This document shows, one piece after another, positions 1 to 8,227 of a stretch of DNA of 48,855 nt (position 1 is its first letter; the number at the start of each line of letters is the position of its first letter). Position numbers and translations under genes: made by a program. Origin of the DNA: Streptomyces sp. DH24 (lineage in GTDB: Bacteria > Actinomycetota > Actinomycetes > Streptomycetales > Streptomycetaceae). The stretch covers positions 1-48,855 of the forward strand of contig NZ_JARVKW010000051.1 in NCBI RefSeq assembly GCF_029813775.1. Direction: 5' to 3'. The notes under the pieces are model-generated. The model saw nothing but the letters and a program-made list of their open reading frames with translations. It made no database searches and had not been told where the DNA came from.

Positions 1-114
1 TGGCTCGCCGGCTGCCGCCGCCTCCACCGGCGCTACGAACGCAAAGCAGACCACTTCCTCGCCTTCACCAGCATCGCCTGCACCCTCATCTGCTACCGCA
101 GGCTCACCAAATGA
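1..114 (+). pseudogene. IS5-type transposase, C-terminal end (cut by window edge)
   Basis: The open frame runs in from the left edge and stops at TGA 112-114. The visible 37 residues include RRLHRRYERKADHFLAF and end in CYRRLTK, the usual C-terminus of IS5-superfamily DDE transposases in Streptomyces. The start and the DDE catalytic core lie outside the window, so I cannot tell whether the element is intact. It marks the left edge as mobile-element territory. Confidence 0.75.
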
Positions 115-168
115 GATGACGTCTAAGGCGTGATCATGCCGGTCCGTCCTGGCCACCGATTCGCCGCC

Positions 169-826
169 CTAGGACCCGCGCTTGCCGCTGATCGCGTCGA
201 TAAGCTCTTCCTTGCGCATGTCGTGAACACCGCTGAGGCCCTTGTCGCGGGCCATGTCGCGCAGCTCGTCCATGTTCATCTCGCGGAGTTGCTCCTCGGA
301 GACCTCCTGGGACGACGCCTCGGACGTTCCAGACATCTCTGCCCCGCCGCCCATGGAGGCTCCGGCAGGCGTCGTCGCGCTGGGCGGGGACGTGGGGTAC
401 CCCTCGCCGGCGTCGCTCGATCCCATCTGCTCGGCCGGCCGACCCAGCAGCTGTTCCGTCTCGCGGCACTCCTTCGCGGACAGCTCGAAGTACGGAGTGC
501 CCGCGAACTCCTCGGCAGCGTCCGCGCTCGCGCGCAGGACCGTGCGGGTCGCCTCGATGATCGCCATCGTCGTCGGCGCGTCGTATCCCGTCTGGCGGGC
601 CAGGATCCGGGCCGCGACCGTACACAGGTCGGCGCAGTCGTTGTCCAGGCGCACACTTGATGGACATCACGATCTTTTCCGGGTCCTGCTCGGCGGCGGC
701 CGCGTCGGCGCAGGTCAGGCAGACGCCGGCGCACTCGTACAGCTTGTCGACCGCCTCACCCAGCATTCTGGGCGGCATCCCGGTCTCGGCGGGGTAGGCG
801 TCGAGCAGCTTCTCGACCAAGGACAC
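169..826 (-). pseudogene. Four-helix-bundle copper-binding (DUF326-like) protein with C-terminal Rho_N-like domain, frameshifted
   Basis: A GTG start at 824-826 has GGAGGA a few bases upstream. The first ~58 residues show the cysteine ladder (CAGVCLTCAD, then IKC) of DUF326/Csp-type copper-binding helical bundles. The frame then breaks near 649-652: the expected coding for KCARLDND has lost two bases of a GCGC run, and the family sequence resumes in another frame (LDNDCADLCTVAARIL) and runs to the stop at 169. The C-terminal ~40 residues (VSEEQLREMNMDELRDMARDKG...) resemble the Rho-factor N-terminal/SAP-like fold, after a low-complexity linker. As sequenced the gene cannot make the full protein; a 2-base assembly error is the alternative. 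Confidence 0.7.
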
Positions 827-1091
827 GGCATCCTCCGTGCATCAGGAGGTGGGGTCGGAAACGTCTGTTTCGCGCGATTCGCGCCACGGGTATCCGCACC
901 TGCGCTCGCCGCCCACTCCGGCGGTGTGTAGCGGGCCGCGGATCTCGCCGGTACTCTGCGCGGTCCGTGTGCCGGGCCCGGGCGGCGTGGGAGAGATAGG
1001 GCGACACGGTCGGGGTACTCCCCGCCCACCGGGACGCCGACCGCCGCGCGACCGGTGGGTGAAGGCGGTCGTACCGGGTACTCGCCAGGGC

Positions 1092-1625
1092 ATGATCAAG
1101 CGCGCACTGTGGCAGGGACTGCTCGCGGGTACCGCCGGAGGCGTCGTGATGACTCTCGGCGAGAAGATCGAGCAGGCCGTCACCGGCCGGCCCGACTCCC
1201 ATGTGCCCGCGCGGGTTCTGCAGCGGCTGACCGGCCTGCCCGAACGACCCGGCTCCCAGCCGCTGCCGGTCAACTGGGCCATGCACTACGGCCAGGCCGC
1301 CCTCCTCGGGGTGCTCCGGTCGGTCATGGCCCAGGCCGGACTGCGCGGACCGGTCGCCTCAGCCAAGTTCGCCGTCGTCCGCCTCACCAACGACCAGATC
1401 CTGGAGAACGCGACCGGCGTCGGCGCCCCACCGCAGACCTGGCCCCGCAAGGAACTCGTCGTGGACCTGCTGCACAAGGCCGTTTACGCCTTCGCCACGG
1501 GTGCCGTCGCCGACGTCCTGGCCGCCCGCGGCGGCCCGGGTTCCGGACAGCGCCACGCCGCCGCCCGCCCCGGCCGCCACGCCCACGTCGGGCCCCTGCC
1601 CCGCAGGCATGCCTACGGGGCATGA
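1092..1625 (+). CDS. Conserved hypothetical protein with hydrophobic segments
   Basis: This predicts a 177-residue protein. ATG 1092 is chosen because family-like sequence (MIKRALWQGLLAGTAGGVVM) begins there, although the frame is open further upstream. A glycine-rich hydrophobic segment at residues 5-25 could be a membrane helix, and a second weaker one follows MHYGQAALLGVL. The tail from about residue 150 is rich in Arg, His and Pro. I know of similar Streptomyces hypothetical proteins but no assigned function. It stands alone, between the broken copper-binding gene and a minus-strand group. Confidence 0.7.
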   Translation: MIKRALWQGLLAGTAGGVVMTLGEKIEQAVTGRPDSHVPARVLQRLTGLPERPGSQPLPVNWAMHYGQAALLGVLRSVMAQAGLRGPVASAKFAVVRLTNDQILENATGVGAPPQTWPRKELVVDLLHKAVYAFATGAVADVLAARGGPGSGQRHAAARPGRHAHVGPLPRRHAYGA

Positions 1626-1692
1626 ATCCGGCAGTCGTCACCGAACGGCGCGTCAGGAGCAGCTGTCCGGGCGGTCAAGGGAAGCCGCTCGT

Positions 1693-2097
1693 TCACCGTC
1701 GGCCGCTCCTGACGTCCCCTGTACTCCGCGCTGGGGACGAACGCAGCCAGGCGGTGATCCATCCGGTCTGCATCGCGGCGTCGAGGAGGTACGTCGGCCG
1801 AATCCGCCCCTTGGGTACGTAGACAAGGTCGACGGCCAGCAGGGTGAGGGCGGTGCCCAACCCGATGCGGCGGGCGTGGCCCGGGCCTTGCGCGTCCCCG
1901 GCCGCCGCGAGCTGGGCGACGCCGGCGGAGGCGAGTAGTCCGCCCGTCGTCATCTGCAGCCACACGTCGGTCTTCGGGCCGAAGACCCACTCGAAGCTGC
2001 GCAGGTGCAGCAGGGGCCACAGTCCGCCCACGATGTTGAAGGCACCGTGCGCGACCGCGAGCGTGTGGGCGGGCTCCCGCACTCCGGTTCTGCTCAA
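1693..2097 (-). CDS. Small multi-pass membrane protein, unknown function
   Basis: This predicts 134 residues. TTG 2095-2097 is taken as the start because an AAGGGA-type ribosome site lies upstream and the sequence becomes family-like at once (AHTLAVAHGAFNIVGGLWPL). About four hydrophobic segments alternate with short loops: AHGAFNIVGGLWPLLHL, TTGGLLASAGVAQLAAAG, RIGLGTALTLLAVDLVYV and a C-terminal one containing DAAMQTGWITAWL. No catalytic motif is visible. It is the last member of a minus-strand group with the two genes upstream of it (2146-3523), but the gap is about 50 bp, so shared transcription is only an inference. Confidence 0.65.
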   Translation of the reverse strand: MSRTGVREPAHTLAVAHGAFNIVGGLWPLLHLRSFEWVFGPKTDVWLQMTTGGLLASAGVAQLAAAGDAQGPGHARRIGLGTALTLLAVDLVYVPKGRIRPTYLLDAAMQTGWITAWLRSSPARSTGDVRSGRR

Positions 2098-2145
2098 GAG
2101 ACATCCCTTCGTAGGTTCCGGCCGGGTACCCCTGCCCAGGCGCCC

Positions 2146-2847
2146 TCAGTCCGGGCCGAGTTCGACCGTCGTCGTGACCCGGGTGGCGGAGGGGTTCCTC
2201 GGCGCCGAACCGAACCCGAAGCGCACGGGCGGCTCGACCGGTGCCATCGCCCCGAGGTCCGCGCCCTCGTAGTCCGCCGACACGGCACGGATCGGCAGCA
2301 GGTCCCTGGCGCCGTACCACTCCCGGCGGCCCCGGCCGGCACTGCCGCGGGTGCGCACGCCGGGCAGCAGCAGGCGGGCGGGCCGGTCCGTCAGCGCGCT
2401 CCATGCCGGACGGCGGGCGAGCGCGCCGGGCACGGTCCGCAGCGCGAAGCCCAGAAGCCCTCGCCGGCCGGTGATGAAACGCAGGTCGAGTGGCCCGGCG
2501 GTGATGGTCCAGGCGTCGTCCGTGACGCTCACCTCGACCGGGACCACATGGACCGTGTCGAAGATGTAGGTGCCGCTGATGAAGTCCGCTGTCTCGCGTG
2601 TGGGGGCCAGCAGCAGCCTGTGCCCGTCGGCCCGCTCCAGCATCACGTCACTGAACGCTCCGAAGGGTGACTGTTGCCAGTGTCCGAGCACGATCCGTGT
2701 GCCGGATGAGGTGCCCATGCCCGCGATCCAGCCGTCGAAGCGCACGCGCCGGCGTCGCGTGACGGCGCCGGAATTCGGGCGAGGGGTGTCAGGAAGGCTG
2801 GGAGACGTGCTCCGGGACGCACGGCCTGGAGGGCCCGAGCCGTACAT
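2146..2847 (-). CDS. Conserved hypothetical protein next to DUF2071 gene
   Basis: This predicts 233 residues from ATG 2847, which has AAGGAG about 8 nt upstream. That start overlaps the end of the DUF2071 gene by 59 bp; an alternative ATG at 2718 would avoid the overlap but has a poorer site. The centre reads GTRIVLGHWQQSPFGAF, then alternating polar and beta-type sequence (GTYIFDTVHVVPVEVSV), then an Arg-rich C-terminal third. No signal peptide or membrane helix is seen. I do not recognise a domain. The overlap suggests translational coupling with the DUF2071 protein. Confidence 0.65.
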   Translation of the reverse strand: MYGSGPPGRASRSTSPSLPDTPRPNSGAVTRRRRVRFDGWIAGMGTSSGTRIVLGHWQQSPFGAFSDVMLERADGHRLLLAPTRETADFISGTYIFDTVHVVPVEVSVTDDAWTITAGPLDLRFITGRRGLLGFALRTVPGALARRPAWSALTDRPARLLLPGVRTRGSAGRGRREWYGARDLLPIRAVSADYEGADLGAMAPVEPPVRFGFGSAPRNPSATRVTTTVELGPD

Positions 2848-3523
2848 GCCTGACTCCTTCCGAGAAATGCACCAAGGGCTCACCGAGGGGGGCTTCCCGC
2901 AGGCCCGCCGCGGCGGTCAGCGTCTCCTCCAGTACATCGACGCCGGCGGTGGCCAGCGGCCACGGCTCGTGCTCGACGGGCGTCTCCCAGAGCATGCCGA
3001 GCCTGCGGGTGTACGCCCGCCAGCGCGAGGTCAGCCACACGTCCCGCTCCGTCGGCTCGATCGGGTCGCCAGGCCGGACGACCAAGCGGTAGGACGCGTC
3101 ACCGATCCATCGGGAACCGGAGTACGAGACGGTGTCCCCGTCCGTCGACACGCGGAGGGTGCCCGGGTTGTACGGTGCGCCGATGGCCCGGGCCGCCACC
3201 ATCGGGGGGAAGGCGACCTCGATGGACAGGAACCAGAGCCCGTCCCGGCCGTCACGGTGCCGTACGTACGTGCGCAGGTTGGTCTCCGCGAACGTCGGCA
3301 GGCCGGGCAGCGAGGCGGGAACACCGGGTGGTCGCACGTCCGCCATGACAAAGGGGGTGAACCCCACCCAGGCGGCCCCCTCGTACTCGTCCACGACCAG
3401 TCCCCCGGGCAGGAGCGCCTGGACCGCCTCAGGCCGGAACTGCCAGTGGACGAACGTCTGCGTCAGCCAGCCCGCCCGCAGCGCCGGCAGGCGCACCCGC
3501 TGCTCTGCTCCGTATGCCGCCAC
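2789..3523 (-). CDS. DUF2071 (YqjF-like) protein
   Basis: This predicts 244 residues. GTG 3521-3523 is chosen because AGGGGAC lies about 10 nt upstream and DUF2071 homology begins right there (AAYGAEQRVRLPALRAGWL); the frame is open further upstream without homology. Characteristic DUF2071 segments follow in order: WLTQTFVHWQF, LLPGGLVVDEYEGAAWVG, FAETNLRTYVRH and WFLSIEVAF. The family shares the acetoacetate-decarboxylase-like fold; Bacillus YqjF is a member, but its reaction is not established. It is the first gene of a minus-strand pair with the 2146-2847 gene. Confidence 0.85.
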   Translation of the reverse strand: MAAYGAEQRVRLPALRAGWLTQTFVHWQFRPEAVQALLPGGLVVDEYEGAAWVGFTPFVMADVRPPGVPASLPGLPTFAETNLRTYVRHRDGRDGLWFLSIEVAFPPMVAARAIGAPYNPGTLRVSTDGDTVSYSGSRWIGDASYRLVVRPGDPIEPTERDVWLTSRWRAYTRRLGMLWETPVEHEPWPLATAGVDVLEETLTAAAGLREAPLGEPLVHFSEGVRHVRLGPSRPCVPEHVSQPS

Positions 3524-3651
3524 GGGTGTCGGGTCCCCTGCGCATGAACGAAGGAAACCCACGGTGCCTGGCACGGCGGGCGGAACGGCGCCGCGCCGGG
3601 CCATGAAGAGGGCCAGGACGCCGGGCGTCCGGGCGAAACGCCTCGCCCGGC

Positions 3652-3909
3652 TCAGGGAAGGTAGTAGGTCTGCCGCAGGAACGCGGCCGTGTCCCGCAGG
3701 GCCTGGGTATAACCCGCCTTGTAGCGCGCGTCGGTGTCGGTGCGCCGGCTTTCGGCCTCCGCCCACTGGTCGAGGTGCAGGGCGATGTCGAGGTGGTTGC
3801 GGTAGAGCGTGCCGTGTACGCCGTCGAGGGCCGCTCGTGTGCGCTCCTCGTCCCAGTCCTCAAGCTCGCCGGTATCGAAATCCAGCAGTTCCTCATCAGG
3901 CCGCTGCAC
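3652..3909 (-). CDS. Small acidic hypothetical protein
   Basis: This predicts 85 residues from GTG 3907-3909, preceded by an excellent AAGGAGGA six bases upstream. The N-terminal third is acidic (PDEELLDFDTGELEDWDEER), the middle is helical and charged, and the C-terminus is aromatic (FLRQTYYLP). No cysteines, signal or membrane segment are present. I do not recognise the family. It lies about 130 bp upstream of the DUF2071 gene on the same strand. Confidence 0.6.
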   Translation of the reverse strand: MQRPDEELLDFDTGELEDWDEERTRAALDGVHGTLYRNHLDIALHLDQWAEAESRRTDTDARYKAGYTQALRDTAAFLRQTYYLP

Positions 3910-3983
3910 GGTTTCCTCCTTCGTTCCCCTCGGGCCGAGGACGAGCAGTCCGGTCGTCCCTTGCAGGTACCCGTCATCGGATC

Positions 3984-4190
3984 CCAGTCGCGTCTGATGA
4001 CCGGCTTCCAGACGACGGACTTCTCGTCGACAGACAGGAAATAGCGTCGCTTCTCCTCGCGGTCTGCCACTGCACCTGGCTGAGGCCGAGTGCGCGCGCT
4101 TCAGCCAGCACGGCCTCCATCAGTACCGGAACCACCCCCCGACCCCGTGGCCGTCCCTCAGGAACAGGCAGTCCATGCCGCCCTACCGCG
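3984..4190 (-). pseudogene. GNAT acetyltransferase relic
   Basis: On the minus strand one frame gives GRGVVPVLMEAVLAEARALG followed by LSQVQWQT, the acetyl-CoA-binding A-motif helix and the next beta strand of GNAT N-acetyltransferases. The typical C-terminal end (EKRRYFLSVD) then appears in a different frame. The substrate half is absent and no start is found, so this is a short degraded remnant of about 65 residues. Confidence 0.6.
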
Positions 4191-4199
4191 GCGGGTCCT

Positions 4200-5672
4200 C
4201 GCCCGCCTGCTCCTGACGTGGGGCCGTTGCCGGGGTTCATCCGGCCTGGTCGGCCGTTTGCGGTATGTGCAGGTGGGGGCCCGGCTGCTCATGACCACGA
4301 CGCCACGCCGTCGGATGCGGCAGAACCGGGTCCTGTGGCTGCTGGACCGCCCGGAACGAGACCCTCGGAACGACTGATTTGGCCCGCGGAGGGCCGGAGT
4401 ACAACGGTGCTCACGCCAGCCGCTGCACTGCGTCACAACCTCTGTGCACAGAAGCCCCGGCGGAACTTCGTCGTGGCACGGAGCCCGTATGGAGGGTATG
4501 GAGGGGGCCTACAGGAAAGCGGACCGCAATGCGGGAAAGGCGTTGGGCTTTGCAGGGGTGAAGGCTACGACTTGGTTGGTCTCGAAGAGTCCCGGGTCGG
4601 ATGCTGCGCGTCGGCCGTGCGACGCGTGTCGTCACCGCGTCTTCCTTCGGGTGCTCGAGAGAGGAGAGCCGGAGTGCGACGTGCTCACGGCGGACAAGTA
4701 ACCCCACGTACTCAGAGGCCCCGCCGGGCCGCACCTGCGGGGCTTCTCGTCGCACGCCGTTACAACCCGTGCCATGTGGTACCGCGGGACGGACCCAGGA
4801 TCAGCACTGGGGCCTCTTCCGGCCCGTGAAGGGTGTTCGGCACTGTCTCACTCACGCCCCAGACCCTCTCACGTCTCACGAAATCCCACACAGCCGGGGA
4901 AACCGGTGACCCGATGCATCCGCGGCTCGACTCGTCGGGCACTGCCGACGGCCTCATCGATCGAGACTGAGTCTCTCCTACGTGTCTACTGCCGACCCCC
5001 GTCCGCACCCGTGCCGCAACCAGACCTGGACCTTGCGCTGAGCGAGGTAGCCACACTGCTCGCCGAACCTGACCCCCTCAACCGCCGTCTCCCAGATCCG
5101 AGCCGGTCTCGCCGCGCTCTAGCTGGCCCGCGACCGAACAAGCTCCAGGGTGGACCCGTTGCGCGACGTCCTCGCCGATGCAGCTGCTCTGGACGCGTAC
5201 CCCCCGGGACGTCCTGACCCACGCTGTCACGTGCGCATCCCTGACCGGCGAGCAGCGTCGCAAGCTGGACAGCACGTCGCCGCGTCAGGACTGGGGGCGC
5301 GGCGCTTGCCCGAACACTACATGTACGCGCTCACGCAGGACAAGGGAGAAGTCTGCACTTCGCAGCTGGTCTGACATGCCCATTCCGCCCCCCGGCAGCG
5401 TCACAAGTCGATCATCACCTGGAAACCTCATTCGTCACAGCCGTTTCCGACGGCGATTCGGCCGGACCTCTCCGCTCGGGAACGGCCCAAAACACCGCGT
5501 CCGCACGTTCACCCCCTTGTACTCCAAGGCCCTCAGCGCGTCCGGAATCGAGCGCGTTCGATTCCGGCGTCGCGTCGTTATGCCGTGCACCGCCGACCAG
5601 GCCCGGACTGATGCAGGACCTGCGGAACCTCCAGCAGGACCAAGCCGCCTAAAGCTCCGAAGGGAACAACGC
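4200..5672. other. Gene-poor degraded stretch
   Basis: No convincing gene is found in about 1.47 kb. Open frames are short, with third-position base use unlike the neighbours. One hairpin-like element lies at about 4714-4748 (GCCCCGC pairing with GCGGGGC) and might be an old terminator. A clean inverted repeat at 5542-5567 is listed separately. Short open pieces such as 4490-4701 (+) and 5150-5374 (+) have no family resemblance I can recognise. The stretch looks like decayed coding or mobile sequence between the GNAT relic and the methyltransferase gene. Confidence 0.5.
5542..5567. repeat. Perfect 10-bp inverted repeat
   Basis: CCGGAATCGA (5542-5551) is followed after GCGCGT by its exact reverse complement TCGATTCCGG (5558-5567). 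No T-run follows, so a terminator is not obvious. It sits about 105 bp upstream of the methyltransferase start and could be an operator, a terminator stem or a relic of a recombination site. Confidence 0.5.
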
Positions 5673-6248
5673 GTGACCGCCTCCCCCGTCGACTACTGGG
5701 AACCCCTGTGGGCCTCCGGCCGCCGCTATCGGCAGATCACCGACACCGAGACGCGACTCCTCGCCGGCCACCTCGGCCCCGGGCACGGTCGGCCGGCCCT
5801 CGACGTCGGATGCGGCGACGGCGCCTTGGCCCGCCACCTGCACCATCAGCTCGGCTACCGGACCACCGGCATCGACTGCGCTCCCAGCGCCGTCACCGTC
5901 GCCACGGATGCTGGCCCGAACTCAAGCCGTCAGCCCCGATTCCAGGTCATGGACTTCGCCGCTGACGACCTGAGCGAGCTGCCCGACCCCGCCTACGCGG
6001 TCATCACCTGCCGGCTCGTCTTCCGGTTCATCACCGACAAGGCCGTCTTCCTGGAAAAGGTCCGTCAACTCCTCGTCCCCGGCGGGACCTTCTGGATGGT
6101 CACCGAGCTCGCCGACCGGCGGGCCGACGACGATCCCCTCAAGAGCCTGGGCATCACCACGCCCGACGTCGAACTCCTCACCGCCCGCTGGTCCACCGTG
6201 ACCGCCGTCGACCTCGACCGGCTGGCCTGCTTCGCCCTCCGCCCGTGA
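5673..6248 (+). CDS. Class I SAM-dependent methyltransferase
   Basis: This predicts 191 residues from GTG 5673, with GAAGGGA about 8 nt upstream. The glycine-rich SAM-binding motif I (LDVGCGDG) is at residues 43-50, an acidic residue ends strand 2 (TTGIDCAP), and LLVPGGTFWMVTEL near residue 140 fits the post-motif region. The protein is short for the family and lacks an obvious substrate domain. Its substrate is unknown. The next gene downstream is the truncated N-terminus of another methyltransferase type, so this may be what remains of a modification cluster. Confidence 0.8.
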   Translation: MTASPVDYWEPLWASGRRYRQITDTETRLLAGHLGPGHGRPALDVGCGDGALARHLHHQLGYRTTGIDCAPSAVTVATDAGPNSSRQPRFQVMDFAADDLSELPDPAYAVITCRLVFRFITDKAVFLEKVRQLLVPGGTFWMVTELADRRADDDPLKSLGITTPDVELLTARWSTVTAVDLDRLACFALRP

Positions 6249-6401
6249 CCCAGCACTTCCGATCGGAGATCGGCACTCAGGCCCGCCACGCCACCGTCCA
6301 CGACGCGCAAGCCGCTCAGTACGCCCCCAACGCCAGCATTCCGACCCGCGCCGCACCCACCGTCGCGGATCCCGCATGACCCGATCGACGAAAGGCCCAC
6401 C

Positions 6402-6630
6402 GTGACGACACCTCCCACCACCGAACTCGACGACATGGGCGCCCTGCGCCACCAGCTGGCCGACCAGCTCACCGACGCAGGCCACATCCGCACCCCCGCG
6501 GTGAACAACGCCCTGCGCACCGTGCCCCGCCACGCTTTCGCCCTCGAAGTACCAGCCGAAAAGGCGTACACCAACGACATCGTGCCCACCCGCCGTAGCG
6601 ACGACGGCCGCACCGTCAGCTCGGCGTGCG
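6402..6630 (+). pseudogene. PCM-like / FxLD-system methyltransferase, N-terminal fragment
   Basis: ATG or GTG starts near 6402 lead into about 75 residues (LRHQLADQLTDAGHIRTPAV, VPRHAFALEVPAEKAYTND, DDGRTVSSA). These match the N-terminal region of L-isoaspartyl-methyltransferase-like enzymes, particularly those of the FxLD lanthipeptide system. The SAM-binding part that should follow the SSA(S)Q stretch is missing: homology stops at about 6630 and the frame runs out at 6689 in unrelated sequence. I found no FxLD precursor peptide nearby. Confidence 0.65.
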
Positions 6631-6783
6631 GGCGGTGGTCAGCGGGTGCACCGCCCTTCCGCACCCAGGATCTTCCCGAACGTCCGTGAACGTGGAGCTT
6701 CCAGCAGTGACTCATGGATCAATGCCGTGTCGACGACAAACACGGTGAACGCCGCGGCGGTTGAAATCTGGGGCTGTCTGGCG

Positions 6784-6954
6784 TTATCGGATGGGGCGGC
6801 GGCCGGAGCGCCGGGACCAGCGCACCGCGATGAAGGCAACAGCGGCCACGAGGACCACGATGCCGATGATCAGCAGATAGCCCAGCCCTTCCACCACCAC
6901 GCCGACGATTCCCAGCACGACGGCGACCAGAACGAGAAACAGGAACAGAGCCAT
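6784..6954 (-). CDS. Small two-helix membrane protein
   Basis: This 56-residue protein starts at ATG 6954, with GAAGGA 12 nt upstream. Nearly all of it is hydrophobic: MALFLFLVLVAVVLGIVGVV, a short charged turn (EGLGY), then a second helix (LLIIGIVVLVAAVAFIAV) and a basic tail RWSRRSGRR. This fits a small bitopic hairpin with a cytoplasmic positive end, a type common in Streptomyces and of unknown function. It ends next to a degraded stretch and lies 36 bp downstream of the PRC-barrel gene on the same strand, so the two are probably co-transcribed. Confidence 0.75.
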   Translation of the reverse strand: MALFLFLVLVAVVLGIVGVVVEGLGYLLIIGIVVLVAAVAFIAVRWSRRSGRRPIR

Positions 6955-6990
6955 GACACGAACACGTCCTTCGGGATGAGCACGGGACGG

Positions 6991-7347
6991 TCAGCGGCGC
7001 GCGAGTTGCCTCTCGCCGCCCGCACCCGGCCGGTAGGTCAGGTCATAGTGCTGGAAGATCGCTTCCTCGGCCTCGGCGGGCAGGATGTCGTCCATGCCGA
7101 CCGTGGGCGCCTTCTTCACCAGCGCCTTGTCGTAGGAGACCTTGACGTAGTCCGGTCCCAGGATCGCCTCGTCGAGGGGCACGAAAGCCAGCTGGTGACG
7201 GGTGGGAAGCCCGATACGGACCGTGGCCATGGCCGGTTCGTCGGTGGTGGTGTCCACATAGACGGCTTCGAGCACGCCGATCTTGCGGCCCTTGGGGTCG
7301 ACGACGCTATGGTTGCGCCACTCACGGATATCGGCTGCATGGATCAT
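6991..7347 (-). CDS. PRC-barrel domain protein
   Basis: This predicts 118 residues from ATG 7347. The N-terminal ~80 residues have the PRC-barrel pattern: HSVVDPKGRKIGVLEAVYVD, a beta hairpin with MATVRIG, and LAFVPLDEAILGPDYVKVSY. The C-terminal part (DILPAEAEEAIFQHYDL) is the usual short helix ending in a Tyr-Asp-Leu segment. PRC barrels occur in photosynthetic reaction-centre H subunits and in RimM; stand-alone actinobacterial ones have no fixed role, although stress association is common. It is likely co-transcribed with the small membrane protein downstream. Confidence 0.85.
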   Translation of the reverse strand: MIHAADIREWRNHSVVDPKGRKIGVLEAVYVDTTTDEPAMATVRIGLPTRHQLAFVPLDEAILGPDYVKVSYDKALVKKAPTVGMDDILPAEAEEAIFQHYDLTYRPGAGGERQLARR

Positions 7348-7691
7348 GGTCTGTCCATCTCACTCTGCTCTGTCGTCTGGTTCGGTCAGCACCGCCTCGT
7401 CACCCTCGCCCTTACCGGCACGGGCAGGCGTCAGCCCTATCAGCATGGCCCCTGGGAACGGATCGCGGTGATCGCTTCGGCGAGCTGCCCACGGCAGCCT
7501 GCCCACATCCTCCCGCCCCGCCGCCGCAGCGGCCGGGCTCTCGGCGTCCTCCTGTTCCGGTCGTTCACGCTCACCCCGTGAAGGGTGCCCCGAAACCGGT
7601 TCCCCCAACGCCCCGTCCGGACGCTGCCGCGTCCGACATGGCCCCCGCATACCGGCCGCCGACGGGAGGGTCGCCCCGTCGGAGCGCGAGG
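7348..7691. other. Intergenic, no gene seen
   Basis: There is no coding potential I trust on either strand. The frames that stay open here continue into the relic at 7692-8000 or are antisense artefacts. The promoter of the PRC-barrel gene should lie near 7360-7420, but I see no clear -35/-10 pair. Confidence 0.4.
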
Positions 7692-8000
7692 TCAGTGGAC
7701 CCGATCGGTGCACCCACCCAGCTCGAAGCAGTGGTCCGCCGGCGGCGCGTCCTGCCCTTCCGCCCGCCTCTCCTGGAGCCTGGTCACGTCCGAGGCGAGC
7801 TCGGGCAGTTCCTCGCGCAGCCGGGCCGCCCACCCTTCGGCCAGTGCCTGGCCGAAGGCGTACAGCTCCCCGTCGACGCCACCGACCGCCACCAGCACCC
7901 CCGCGCTGCGAAGGAATCACCATCGCGCCGACTGCCCCGGGAACCTTCCCCCGCCGCACCAGGGCCTCGGCCGCAGCCCGGCCCGGGCCATCGCCGCCTC
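7692..8000 (-). pseudogene. Hypothetical protein relic with frameshifts
   Basis: Two frames on the minus strand read as one protein. AAAEALVRRGKVPGAVGAMV followed by IPSQRGG (about 8000 to 7900) joins, after a shift near 7895, to LVAVGGVDGELYAFGQALAE and GWAARLREELPELASDVTRL, which ends at the stop at 7692. The downstream frame alone gives a 68-residue ORF without a good ribosome site. A further stop cuts the upstream frame. I do not recognise the family. An intact small gene at 7692-7898 is the alternative. Confidence 0.45.
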
Positions 8001-8227
8001 ATCGACCGGCGGCGGGCCCGGCGGCCCGGGCGGGCTCCAGCATCACCACTGACGTCATGGACGGCGGCTCGGACCAGCACTGTCGTGACCGCCCTGCTCG
8101 CCGACCTCGTCGACACCGCGCGACACCTCACCCGCCGGAGGGGCGGCTGAAAAGGCTCCCTACGTTGTTCTGCGGGATACGGTGAGCCCTCCGTATGGTT
8201 GACCCGCCCAGGGGTGCCGGGTGTGGT

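Noticed and set aside
4444..4701. Possible 70-residue gene on the plus strand
   Set aside because: Third-position base use is not Streptomyces-like, there is no ribosome site and no family resemblance.
5545..5575. tRNA-like GTTCGATTCC
   Set aside because: It resembles a T-loop but no T-stem pairing, anticodon arm or acceptor stem can be drawn; it is part of an inverted repeat.
6640..6783. Minus-strand protein-like sequence containing VVDTALIHESLLEAPRSR
   Set aside because: It is too short, without a start, and I could not tie it to any family; probably a fragment or chance.
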